A stretch of DNA of 64,000 nt from Sipunculus nudus. Its lineage: Eukaryota; Annelida; Sipuncula; Golfingiida; Sipunculidae. Position 1 is the first letter of the stretch, and each line of letters begins with the position of its first letter. The translations under genes were made by a program, and so were the position numbers. The stretch covers positions 59,652,019 through 59,716,018 of the forward strand of contig CM049306.1 in NCBI GenBank assembly GCA_026874595.1, written 5' to 3'. Below the pieces are notes generated by a model, which made no database searches, was not told where the DNA came from, and saw only the letters and a list, made by a program, of their open reading frames with translations. Positions 21,542 through 33,729 of this stretch are shown piece after piece.

Positions 21542-24316
21542 CAGAGTTGGTTCCAAAGGTACTCGTACTCAGAGTACCCGTACTCATGAGTACATTTTTG
21601 AGTACTCAGTACTCGTATTCGAGTACTTTTTAAAAATCACAAAAGTACTCGTACTTGTACTAGAGTACTTTAAAAATACTCGGTACTCATATGGGTAAAT
21701 CATGAGTACCTTTGAGTATTTCATATTTCATTAAATTTCTAAATAAACTTTAATATCAATTTATAATTTTAGTAATAGTTTATTATAGTATAAAATAGGA
21801 AGATATTATAAATAATATATAATATATATATAATTTCATATATAATAGTACTTAAAGTAATCCAACTGTTTCTATAACTTAAACTATTACAGCATTTTCG
21901 CTTCGATTATTATACTCTTACTATTACTTGACTTTTATTGCTAATTCTATTAATGTTATTTAATATGAAATATAAACTCTTTTATTTTTAATACATTCAT
22001 GCAATTCATGTGCACATATGTACAGCATTATATATTTCCAGCAAGGTCAGTACAACATAGTGTTCAATATAACATTAGATCAGCAATTTCATACTAAGTA
22101 ATATTTTAAGAGAACAAATCCAATGATTGAAAGATCCTAGAATAAAACAAATTAAGGTTTGCCACAATTCACTACAATCAAATATACTCAGAACCTGTTC
22201 AACGTAAAATGAACTCAGCAGTGCCCCGGGGCCTTGGCTAATCAAGCTTGAATTGATTTATATGTAACTAAATGTGATCGTAGGTTTAGCAGATTTTCAG
22301 TGGGAATTGCAGTCTGTGATAAGCTCTATTCACAGTCTGTGTCACAAATGAAGCATGAAAAGCTTTAACTATCACGCTATACCCCGTAGCTACAACATGG
22401 GCTGCAGCATCACATTCTACTGTCAGCTGACAATAACTTGGCCAACATTCTGTGTACGCTCACAAGGGACTTCTCCAATGTTTAATGACCAAACCTACCT
22501 AATGAATCTACAAAGAGACCTCAAGCTAAAGACTAAAAGCACCCAACATTAACTTATCACACTTCACCGGGCCCTTTACTGTTCTCTTATCAACCTAATA
22601 AAAAAAACACTCCATTCATTAGATGCGTAAGCCTAGGGTTGTTAGAAAAGTAATTGCTATTTTCTGTTACGTGGGGTACTATTACTATTTCCAGTTCAAA
22701 TTTCTTATCTATCAATAGTAATATTACTCTTACTAACTTTGAAATTCTGTAATATTATATTAATGTTACGTATTACTGTCGCCTAATTCCTTGTTGTAAT
22801 ATGCCACTGATGAAACTGTTGTTAATACTCACAAATTATTACACATAAGGAATGACACGGTCAGTGTGTCAGATATGTTTTTTTATACTATTTTCACATT
22901 CACCGGTAAGCATTAAATATCTTCAATAGGTTAGACCCACATATTTTTCATAAGTTGATATAATATAAATAATAACATATGGTTGTTTTCATTATTTTTA
23001 TTATTATTGTTATCATCATATGAATATATATGGTTATCATATGGTTACACGCTTTATAAAATGTCAGTGAGATTTCCTTTATCAATATAACTTTTATATA
23101 TTAAGTTTCTGAACATTTCCAACAGTATTTTTGAATTTGCATAGTACAACATTAGGTAAATTGTATATCATGTCCTGGATAAGAAATATATTTTTGAGAA
23201 CATACGAGAACAGATGTTTCTTCAAACTATAATAAGTTAATGCTTTGATATATATTTTCAGGTGTATATATTGTTAAAGGTGCTCTTTTTATTATATGAC
23301 ACGGGCGTAACTCCTGTTGTGGCACTCGTGTCTCGCGTATTAATTCTATGTTTAATCCGTACTGGTTGGACTCTGGTTGTCGTGCTGGCTTGGGGCGAGA
23401 TCACGTGTACACCATGGTGTGTAGAGGCACGGCGATGTTTTCTAGAGAATTCCTGAAACGCGTGTTTGCTGTTGAGAAGGGTCCTTATAGTCTGTTCGAG
23501 AAGTGGAAAATTCTCGGCTTGGGGTGTGAAGGTATATAAAGGGCTGTGTTTCAGAACGGAAGAACAGCAGAGCAGATTCTAGCGGACGCAGAAGCGTGTG
23601 TCAGGACCTTATCCGACGAATGCGGCTATTATAGATTTTCAAAGACTTTCTCCTGGATTGTATACATTTAGACTTCAGTTTACTTTCTGGGTTGTTGCAA
23701 GAACTTTCCACTGGACTGTCATTCTCCGAGAGTTATCTCCGGACTTATCGTGGTGACGGTGTTGGTATCCAGGTACTGTGCACATTATTTTTCTATGTGA
23801 TTGTATTGACTTGTTGCTATACCGCTGTTTTACTGTATAATTGTATTGATTTAGTGCATTGTATTGTTAGGGTTGTTTTAAGAATAAATTATAGTTATTT
23901 GTTTACAAAAAGTTCTTTATTCATTCCCCTAGACATTTCACACTGCCTAGTGTTACAGCATCTGATTTGTTTTTATCTCCATTGCAAAATTTTTGTACAT
24001 CACGCATTCGTGATCTGTTTATATTAGGTTCCGTAACAATATGGCCTGTTTATATGCCCTAGCATAACAATGATTCAGCATAACACAACATTGTATATAT
24101 TTTTTATTTTGTCCTGGATTTCCATTAATAAAAAAAATTGTGTAACTTTGTGAGTCTATATTAACTTACTAACATCATTAAATAAGTTTTGTTACAAAAA
24201 GTACTCATTAAAGTACATTTTGAGTACTCGGTACTCGTACTCAAGTACTTTTGAAAAATTACAAAAGTACTCATACTTGTACTCGAGTACTTTAAAAGTA
24301 CTCGGACCCAACTCTG
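21542..24316. mobile_element. 2.8-kb non-autonomous hAT element
   Basis: Ends CAGAGTTGGTTCC (from 21542) and GGACCCAACTCTG (to 24316) form terminal inverted repeats with 12 of 13 matches. The element is flanked by a perfect 8-bp duplication, GTATCAGG, at 21534-21541 and 24317-24324, which is diagnostic for hAT. Both ends carry clustered AGTACT/GTACTCG words, likely subterminal transposase-binding repeats. No transposase is encoded. It sits in the pseudogene intron between A' and B' and contains a solo LTR. Confidence 0.92.
23272..24038 (+). mobile_element. Solo LTR nested in the hAT element
   Basis: Starts TGTTAAAGG and ends CCGTAACA (TGTTA/TAACA inverted ends), flanked by ATAT at 23268-23271 and 24039-24042, a 4-bp target duplication. 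A TATATAAA promoter box at 23533-23540 and an AATAAA near 23884 are in the order expected of an LTR. No internal retroelement genes are adjacent, so recombination between the two LTRs probably removed the body. The open frames at 23262-23539 and 23692-24027 are inside the LTR and are probably not genes. Confidence 0.78.
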
Positions 24317-24854
24317 GTATCAGGGGCATTGAAAGAATAAATCTCTACCAAGGGTCACCTGCAGTATCTTTATATTTACTCTCTCTGATCATGACACTTC
24401 TATCGAAACATTCAAAAAACGAAATTAGAAAAAAATCGCCCGCCCGCACTGATTTTAAAAACGTGCCTGAGAACCATACCTTTTTTGGCCTAAGGTAGGT
24501 GAATAAATGGCTTTAAAATGTTTTAGAAAGTATAAACAGTTAGAAGACAGTAGAAACATTAATGTTTCCATTTGTTCCAGATGTAAGTCGGACATATGTG
24601 TTTGGATTATATAGTGCATGAAAAAGGTAATAATAAGGTAAGATTAATAAGGTAAGAAACAGATTATCGGTCTTATGAGTTCCCGATATAGTCAGACCCT
24701 GAAAATAGGCCAGAACAAGTATCCGAGTCCGGGGTTTCATTGGCGTATATTTCTAGGAGGTATTGATACAGAGATAGTTTGGTTCAAGCATCCTCCTGAA
24801 CCAGATAACTTCCTCTTCCCGTGGGATTGACCGTGATGAAGACTGACACCTGTG

Positions 24855-25559
24855 TACGCTCTTTACACAGCGCTTTACCTATAGGGCTACTACCTATATC
24901 GTAAGGCGCTGTTTGTTATGACCTCGTATCCTGAATTGCAACACCAGAGGGGAGCACTGTATTTTTGTCCAATCAGATGAGACCTTGTGCTGGAAGACAA
25001 AGCCAAGCGAGGAATACACAGAGCCAATCATATTAATTTCTTTTTGAGTGACAGCTCATCCCCCAGCGTAACCGTCTGAACAGGCCACAGGCTCAGAGAG
25101 AATTGCCCCTGACATAGTTTGCTTAGGGCCTTGGGCACATAGGATGCTCGGTCGGTGAGCTGTAATTCAAATGAAACGTAACAACAAAAATTAAGGCTGC
25201 GTGCACACCTCGCTTGCTGGTTTCAGTTCTGCAGACAACAGATACATGGCGACGCTAACACAGTCATAATGTCATAATCGAATCGGTCGATGATGCGAGA
25301 ATGCAGAGGGAGCAATTTAAATTCGACCGGAAACTCAATAAGCGGCGCTTGAAGCGCAGCAATGGGCGGAGCCAGGATGCCTGTCGAGTGTTTGTTTATT
25401 GGCATCTGATTGGCTGCTTGTCACATCATACGCACGTTTATTTTAGTGGAAAACGAACCGCCATTTGGTGTCTAAATATATCATAAACGGTCAAAGCTGG
25501 CAGCGTGAAAATCGGTTGCTTTTTTAGAAGCGCAAGATTTCCGCTGCCTCGGGAGCGTA
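24855..25559 (+). mobile_element. 705-bp MITE inserted in pseudogene exon B'
   Basis: Short inverted ends TACGCTC / GAGCGTA are flanked by a perfect 9-bp duplication ACACCTGTG at 24846-24854 and 25560-25568. Comparison with the intact exon B confirms that the coding sequence is continuous when the element is removed. The 9-bp duplication fits Mutator-like elements (inference). On the reverse strand the end holds a GGTAAAGCGCTGTG segment that resembles a tRNA D-arm. Confidence 0.9.
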
Positions 25560-25703
25560 ACACCTGTGATAAATTCAGTACTCCGGCCAAACTTACGGCA
25601 GGCGGTCAGGCCTATGACATCATTTTCACATCCGGGGCCTTCTCAAGAAAACTTACCGTTCATTGGTCAGCGATGAAAATGGCCAATGGGATGATGTTAG
25701 CAG

Positions 25704-26814
25704 GGTTGATTAAATTTCTAATAATCCATACTAACTTAAATCTAATATTTATGCATCTGCAATTGAATGACCGTTATTTGACAAAAGCAGTCCAAAATTA
25801 ATAACATCGGCCAACTGCCATCATTATTTATATATCAACCATTATCCAACAGACATCAAAATGTTGTATATATAGAATCAACGTTCACCTCCTCCAGACG
25901 GCCAAGTCCGTCCTTATAGGTCGTATGGTTTCAGGTTGAAAGAAAATATTATCAGCAGATACATTTCTAACACATATTAGTTTTATGATGGTTACATGAG
26001 TGTGGTTAATTACATGGTAACCTTTGGTTTATACATGAGTGTGGTGCAAAGTTAATGGATAAACGTCTCAGTGGGTACACTCTTAGGGCAGCGGGTATAA
26101 CTACCGTCGTTCTCCTTCACTTAAATCGCTGCTTTCAATGGCAAGGTTTTCCGGCTTTCAAAACTATGCCATGCATATGGCTAAGGCTTGAAATCAAGCA
26201 AGCGAGAGCGGGTATTACTGGTTTAAAACTTGTAGTGTGATGCACAATGTGATAACCCCCCCCCCCCCCCCCCCTACAGACTTCTCATAATCGGACTCAC
26301 AAGAGTGTGACTCTGTATGTTCGGGATTTCGGATAAAGAAAAGTCTACACAGTCTGAATTTTTTTAAATAATCTGTATCTTGCATACAATGTGATAATTA
26401 AGTATTGGTTTAATGTTCATTTTACGTATGTATTCTTGATTTGTAAACCGCTGTCGATACAGAACGTCTGGATCCCGTATCAGTGAATACGGGTGTAGTG
26501 TGGCAATACGGCTTAAGAAAAAGAACGACTGCAGTGTATATATAAACGCTGCGTAAGGAGCGTTGTGTGAAAGAAAATTAATATGTTACCAATTATACAT
26601 ATGTAACATTACACCTGACCGGAACCATCTGATTTAAAACCTAACTTAAAGAGTATTAAATGCAGCATAATTGCCTTTATATCAGACTCCACTTACCAGA
26701 AAAACAAGATGGGAGATTTTCATAATAAGGATCATGCATGTACTTTTTCAATTTAATTTATATTTGCATAGTTCTTAAGAAACAATCACGACAGACATAT
26801 TTTCAATTTAACAG
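25704..26814. other. Pseudogene intron, no feature
   Basis: No trace of exon C was found. An 18-base C run occurs near 26257-26274. Otherwise featureless AT-rich sequence. Confidence 0.5.
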
Positions 26815-27633
26815 AACAGAACCATTTATTGAACACCTGATCGCGTGGGATTTTATCCCACGTACATCTTCCATGAATTCTGAAAGTCCAGGGGCGAAAC
26901 TTTCATTTTATCCTACATCAGAGTAAGCATGATTAATTTTATTCCGATAATTTTGAGCATTCAGGAAATTCAGGTTCATGCATAATGTGCACATATTTTT
27001 TGTGACATGGTTGTATCATGTTAATATATGCAGTGTTCATCTACCGTAAATACACTTAATTGCATGTACACGGGGTAAATGATCAGTCTAACTTTGCTGA
27101 AGACCCGAATCTTGGATGGCATAAAGGATTCTCGAAGGTTTTAAGGTTTTACATAAATACATGTAAACATGAGTCTTAACATGAGTACCACTTAGTCGTA
27201 TTATCATTCAGCCCGCATTTTAGTTGACACTAAAAAAAGCGATACACTCTCCATTTTTTTCTTGTATGTATTCACTCTCAGAGAAATAAAAATCCGAAAA
27301 AAAAACCGGTCGTTATTTTGGTCATGAGAAAGATCCTCAGATCTTATATCGGTCAATCATATAAAATCAAAAGGAGAATTTTTAACAGCACCAGTGGCAG
27401 ACGCTGGAGTTCCTTTTTCTGGGATGATGACGGTCGGTCTTACATACTGGCACCCGGCCAGGAAGACTGAAGATACACAAAAAGCTGGTGTATGACGGCG
27501 GTTGAGTACAATTATTGGAACAGTCAGAGCGTTCGATGCTGACCAGGACAGGTGGACTGAGTTCATCGTTCCTGTATACTATGACGAAAAATTCTCGTTT
27601 ACAGTAACACATACCAGCCAGCAAATGAATAAA

Positions 27634-28454
27634 AAGCCTGAAATATGCATATTGTCCATGTTCTCGAATAATCTTTGATCTGCGATGCAGCGATATGATG
27701 AGTTAAATACGGCTCCCTCTGACGACTAGACAGGAGGTCCTAAGTATGCGTATACTTCTCAACGTGTTGAATGTCCACATATTACACATAAAACCTTCCT
27801 AAATACGGATGAACTAAACCCTTTTTAAAACAGCTCAGGATGCCGTTTTAAAAACTTTCCAACCCTGGAAACAGCGCGTGTGTAACGTTACTTTGCCGTG
27901 TAACCGCTTCGAAATCTCACGTTACCCTTTCTGCAAATTCGTAATTTGAAGAATGTAAAACCATCGGCAGAGCGGATACGGCCAACATCAATTTTCTTAC
28001 TGTGACCTATGGCCCACGACGCTCAGTTTACATGAATGACCTATGACATTATGTTCTAACATTCACAACTGTTTAGTGTCATTAGTCCCGAGCGGGGAAT
28101 CTTGTGATCGGCCCTCACACTGCGCAGAATCTGACTCCCGAAGAATACGACTCTGCTGGCTAGAGATTGTGGGCGTCAAAACCGACAACTCACAATTAAT
28201 GCACCAGAGCTTCTAAAAACACCAGTTGCATATATTAGAATGTAATGAAGAGAGCAATGTCATACGTTCAACTATTCTGAACAAGAATTACATAAACATT
28301 GTTTTTTTTACTAAAGAAATTCACAGAATAAGTATAATTATGTGAGCATACGCATGTGAAATCTAAACATGTCGAAGTTGTTTCCTTTAAATGTTACTCA
28401 TTTTGATTTTTAAGTTTAACAGTTGTGACAAGTAATCCCGGCCGTCCCACACTG
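27634..28454. repeat. Intergenic; contains a dispersed repeat
   Basis: At about 28095-28210 there is a stretch (CACACTGCGCAGAATCTGAC and neighbours) that matches, in reverse complement, about 6840-6910 in the FG-GAP gene intron. No coding sequence recognised. Confidence 0.5.
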
Positions 28455-29181
28455 CCTAACTGGACAGTTAAGTCAATCCACTGCCGAGATAGGAGTGATT
28501 TTATCCAACGGCAGACAAACAGACGGACGCTGTGCAGGAATGGTTGCATGTGGCGCCACTAGATTTGTGTTTGATAGAGAGTTAGGTGAGAAAATTTCTG
28601 GCCAAATCATCTTACCATTCTTGAGATACTATCATGGATGTCTGCAGGGTGTTTAAATTTAGGTGGCGCCACCTGCCATAAAATCAAGAAAGCTATTCAA
28701 GATTTATATACATGCAAAATTTTAGGCAGATAAGTCAATCCACTGCCAAGATATGAGTGATTTTATCCCACGGCAGATAAACAGACGGACGCTGTGCAAA
28801 AAAGTTTGCAGGTGGCGCATGCAAAATTTCAGGAGAATACGTTAAACCAATCCTGAGATATTAGCCTGGATGTCTGCAGCCTGAACGTGAATGAAGGAAG
28901 CGCCACCTGTTATAAAATCAAGAAAGATATTTAGGATGTATACACATGCAAAATTTCAGGTGGATAAGTCCAACCACTGCAGAGATATGATTGATTTTAG
29001 CCAAAGGCAGATGAACAGATTGACGCTGTGCAAACATTGTTGCAGGTGGCGCCATCATTTTGTATATGTATTAAATCTGTTCAGTGATCTCAGAGTTATA
29101 TTCCGGAAACGAATGAGGCGGCGGCGGCGGAACCCGGTCAAAAACACAGTATCCGCAAAACTTTGTTTTGGCTGATACAAA
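28455..29181 (+). repeat. A-family element, 5' truncated
   Basis: About two to three A monomers with AGGTGGCGCCACCTGCCATA near 28660 and CGACGCTGTGCAAAC-type segments. It ends in the hairpin tail AGTATCCGCAAAACTTTGTT, then TTGGCTGATACAA at about 29180. The 5' ACTAGAATACGGG end is missing. Open frames across the monomers are not genes. Confidence 0.75.
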
Positions 29182-29399
29182 TATCAATTTGTATCAGACA
29201 CAAACGCATCAGTACTATGACTATGGAAGGCCTCTGGAAGGACTGGTTCAGCAATGCTCTTCATGAATAAACGTATGTAGCCGGCTTGAGAGGAAGAATC
29301 GAAAGACAGGCCTGACAGAAAACCACCAGATGTTTAAATCACAACAGAAAATAGAAGCTGAGATGATCGAGGATGCAAAACCTTAATATTACCAGAGTA

Positions 29400-30800
29400 A
29401 ATTCTGTGAAAAATAAACAAAATCATTGTTTAAGGTTGTGAATAGCCTGTTCCAAGTAAATTTATTGCAGGCTCGTCATCTTTTTCCCTACCAGATGATA
29501 AACCAACACATAACTTTCGTGGATGGACAGGCCTTCATTAGAGCAAGTACTGGAAACCGTCTCTCCCAAGAACCCCGCAGGATGTGCAGAACATGATTGT
29601 CGATAGCCAAACAAAGTCGGAGTGCAGGAACCTTTGCCCATCTGCCTTCTTAAGCAAGAACCTATCTTGACAGAGTATTTGTTTCCAAGGAAACTTTATA
29701 CAGTAATGGTTCATAAACATCTGGATGTATGCCGATGTGTTTGAAAAGGCCATTGTACATATCTCTACTCTTGAATAAATCTGGCCTTGGTGAAAACAAA
29801 CTGCAGAATTACAGGCAAGTCTCCATCTGGGACCACTGGGACAGCTCACTGAAAAAACAGTCGCCCATCGTCTGACCAATGACATGTAAAAAATGTCCTG
29901 CATGATCCCTTTCACTAGACCCATAGTTCTGAGAGTGCATTGCTCTGTGTGAAAAATGACATTGACCTTGCATTAGATAAAGGCGAAGGTGTTTTACTGC
30001 TGCTTCTAGGCCTTTCTGCAGCATTTGACGCGGCTGACCACATGATTTTGCTGGAAAGACTTTTCACCCTCTTTGGATTGACAGGGATTGGGTTGAAATG
30101 GTTAAGAGTTCACATCACAGAGTCTGTCAGTGGTAGATGGGTATGCAATCGAAAGAGACTTCTCACAACAGGAATCCGTCCTCGGTCCTTTTTTATCTTT
30201 GTGTTATCTTCTGGCGTCAGCTCTGGTCATTGAAGTTTAACCTGTAAAGAGACATGTTTACATGAATCTGGACGAAATTTTGACAAGACCATGGGCATGA
30301 CATTGCAACTGGCCCAAGAGTGCAATTAAGGCCATGTACTATAATGTCAGGAGCCAAGCAGGAACAGACGCTATCTAAATGAAGCGAACAGTGCCAAAGT
30401 TGTGCAGGCCCTGGTTCCCTCTACTTGACTTGATTACAACAACAGCTTGCCGTCAGGATTACCTTCGGAGTGCCACTACAATTGCTCGCCCACACCTTGC
30501 TGAAATACCTGATCACTAGAGTGAGAAAACATGAACATAAATCCCCCGTGCTCAACAGTCTGCACATGGCTACCAGTTAATAATCGGATTGTAGATCAGA
30601 TTTAGATCCTTGTGTATCAGGTTATTCACAACCTATCTCCACCTGAGTACTTCGTATCGCGTCTGCACTTCCACCTGCAGACCTGCTTTCCTCTGCACAG
30701 ACTTTGCAGCTTCATATCGCATGCAAAGCATTTGACGAACCGTATCGACACGTATCACTTCAGTTCCAGTAAACAGAAAAAGAAACAAGAAATTTCTTAA
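29400..30800 (+). pseudogene. Degenerate non-LTR retrotransposon (LINE) reverse transcriptase
   Basis: Frames with many stops show, in order, an NKSGLGENKLQNYRQVS-like early RT block (near 29780-29830), the RT block LGLSAAFDAADHMILLERL (about 30007-30060) followed by FGLTGIGLKWLR, and a C-terminal RVRKHEHKSPVLNSLH-like and PPEYFVSRLHFH-like tail (30500-30680). This is the typical layout of CR1/L2/Jockey-clade reverse transcriptases. The YADD box was not recognised and the frame is broken repeatedly, so it is dead. Exact clade not determined. Confidence 0.8.
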
Positions 30801-30989
30801 ATCGGAGATACCTTAGTATCCCAATACAATGAACGCAAACTCCTCTAAATAACGTCCCCTTCTCTTGAAGTATATATCTACACTTGACAAGCCACCAGTG
30901 TGATGGTCAGAAATGGTTGACAACTTGGTGAACATGATACGTTTATCAAATCTGAAGAATAATAAAATGCAGTTATTTCTAAGTTATGG

Positions 30990-31926
30990 GGTTCACAAAA
31001 ATTGTTTCCGCAGTTTTAACCTTGGAAAGCAAGATCAAGGTCACTAATCGTCGAACAAATATGTGATCTTAGTGGAAACAATTTGGTTGTCAAATTTGAA
31101 GAAAAAATAAGCAGTACTTAAAAAGTTATAGGTTTAACAAAAATCTTATATATTTGCAGATTTGACCTTAAAGTCCACCAGTCGTCGAACATGTCCACGT
31201 TCCTCGTGTGCTTTGAAAAAAGGGAGGGTAGTACAAAAGTTGTGGGGTTCACAAAATTCCTATATTCACCAGATTTGACCTTGAAGGTCACGGACTTTCA
31301 AAGTCACTTCTCATCTGATAAAAGTTTTCATCTTGATTTATAGAAAAAAATTCATCGATCCACTTGAGAAATATGTTTTTGTTTTCACCGAATATGGAAA
31401 TGTTAAAGGTCAAGGTCACTCATGGTAAAAGTCATGACCATAATATAAACTCCCAATCCTATAAGCCATATGCATGCGCCTATTAATAAAGAAACTGTCA
31501 ATTAGCTTTTTACTCATATTGCTCAAAGTACTGTCTAGTGGCAATGACTGGGGTATTCAAAGGCATGAAAACAAGAAAATGATAATAGGCGGTGCCACCA
31601 GTCTTCCATACAAGACAAAACTACAAAGATCTTCGGTCATCTTTATTTTAGACAATCCATGCAATCTTTCTTGAGGATATTTACGATTTTAAGCAATTTT
31701 ACCAAAATTGGACCTATATTCATGGTCAAGATCATTCCCATAGAAAAGGTCATAAACCCATTTTAAAAAAAAGGTTTTCGTCCTCTTTCGTCTAAATCTA
31801 TGCACATGTTAAGATTGTTCCATGAAATATTTTGCGAGTTCTCTCACTCACAAGCTTTTTCTTGCGGGGGTAGAGGCTTGACCATGCTGAATCTATAGCA
31901 TCCCCCGACCTTGTCACGGAATACAA
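30990..31926 (+). repeat. C-family repeat remnant
   Basis: Several degenerate TTGACCTTGAAGGTCA-type phrases occur with TGTGGGGTTCACAAAA spacers. The end, ATAGCATCCCCCGACCTTGT followed by CACGGAATACAAT, is a decayed version of the C-family hairpin tail seen complete at 41915-41942. Confidence 0.6.
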
Positions 31927-33679
31927 TGATGGTAGCACCATTAGTCTTGTTCAGCTCTTTAAATTACCAACAATCAATAAGTATACCAATATTCAGGGTA
32001 ATACTTAAAGCAACATGAATCCAATGCCGGTCAACTGCAAAATGTATATAGGTAGCACCACCTGTACCTGTAAAGCAATATAAATTCAACACTGAGACAT
32101 TTGTAGATTTGTATGTAATGAAACTTATCAGTACAATCAAATGACACATGAACGTTAAGATAATTCATTTGACAGCATTTCTGTGAAACATAACCACCTT
32201 CTGTTTGATCTACCTTGCAAAAGTGTATCTGCAAATTTGTTCATGTACCTTTTTACAGAGTGACATAAACACAGAGAGATTTCCTAATCAATAAACTATA
32301 CATGATAAATGCAGATTATTTTTTGTTATCCAAAAATACTCTACATTTTAAAATATAATCTAAACTCTTGGTCTGCCAATGAATTTACAAACATGAGTTT
32401 GTCTCTAACCTCATTCATTTGCCCAATGTAACAATGCCATATGTATACTTAATTTTTGATGCACTACCATCATGACCACCCTTTCCTGCCACAGGTATCA
32501 CAAGTCCACTTACTTAGCACACAACAGCCAATATTAAATTAGCTTTATATGTTTTAGTATATTATGATATAACCTATAACTCTAGACACACAAAACAACC
32601 CTGAGCAAACATACATATTCAAAATCACCTGATATAGCCCTCCCTTATTATATCTAAATATCAAAATAGCGAGCTATCAAGTATATCAGTCAAAGCAATG
32701 CTTTGTTAACAATTTATTGGAACTAAAAGATGAATGTACACACAAGGTAATAATTCCCCCCCCCCCCCCCCTCAAGAAGTTGAGGATTTTGGGGTTCAAG
32801 CAGGTAAATTGGTTCATGCCGTGTTGTAGAGAGCCTGTCAAGCTCCTTTGCCAATGAAGAAAAGAGCACCCAAACATGCATAATACGCCTGTCGTGTAAC
32901 TGGTGACATCATTAAATATGTGTGAATTTTTATGAGAAGGTAATTCAGGCAAGAAACTCTATTGGTAAATATGTATAATGATCAAACATGAAAATCCACA
33001 GGATTTTTGGTAACTCACCAATGTGCCTCCAAAGTGCGTTGACCTCTTGCCTCATTAAATATGCATAGATTTTGCTGGAAATCAAACTTAGGCGAGATAT
33101 ATATTATTGATTAACATATCTGATGATGATCAAATTCCTTCATATTCTTCTTAAGTTATCGCAGCGACACCACAAAGTAGCATGGTGACCCTTGACCTTA
33201 TTAAATATGCTAGATGTTGCCCATATTGGAACTGGGGTGAGATAATCTGTTGGTAAGTAGTTATGGTGAGTTCTATGAAAATCCATCAAAGTCCCAGTAT
33301 TAAAGTTATAGCTGCGACACTTAAAGTTAATGGATGGATGGAGGGTATACCATAATACTCCCGTCATATGACAGGCATATAAAACTATTCGAGTTCTGAT
33401 TATTGTAATGCTTTCAAATATTATTATAAAGTATGAAGAATAATAGAAGAGCTTTTGCGGTAAGTCACCGTCTTCAACTGTGTTGTAATATTCTGTACTG
33501 TGACATACCATGGTTACTGCTGTGCTTTTTATATAATTTTTTTTAAACAAGGATACTGAGAATTTCCTACAAGAACTTTTATTCAATGGTTTTGCTTACT
33601 GGCTATGTACACTATATTCTGCAAGAGTCCATCCCTGCACTTCTACTTACAATATATATATAAACCAATGTATGTAAAT

Positions 33680-33729
<50 letters not shown>

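Larger units (their letters stand above)
21077..27628 (+). pseudogene. Broken tandem paralogue of the FG-GAP gene
   Basis: Remnants of four of the five seen exons lie in order: A' 21077-21291, B' 24757-24845 plus 25560-25703, D' 26815-26922 and E' 27389-27628. Exon A' has a deletion of about 16 bases near its start and its donor reads GCTG^GCTGG, so GT is lost. Exon B' has a one-base deletion that makes a TGA and is split by a 705-bp element. Exon C (the DLNNDG exon) was not found. Exon D' is intact with good splice sites. Exon E' has a TGA at 27468-27470 and further frameshifts, and still ends at an AATAAA (27628-27633). A tandem duplication followed by decay explains this. Confidence 0.88.

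Noticed and set aside
23262-24027. Small genes at 23262-23539 and 23692-24027
   Set aside because: Both lie within a solo LTR; hydrophobic translations reflect T-rich sequence.
29538-29924. 128-residue open frame on -
   Set aside because: It is antisense to the degenerate LINE reverse-transcriptase region on + and has no recognisable motif.
33140-33586. 148-residue open frame on -
   Set aside because: Composition and lack of motifs fit a chance frame in an AT-rich repeat region; no splice or expression signals.
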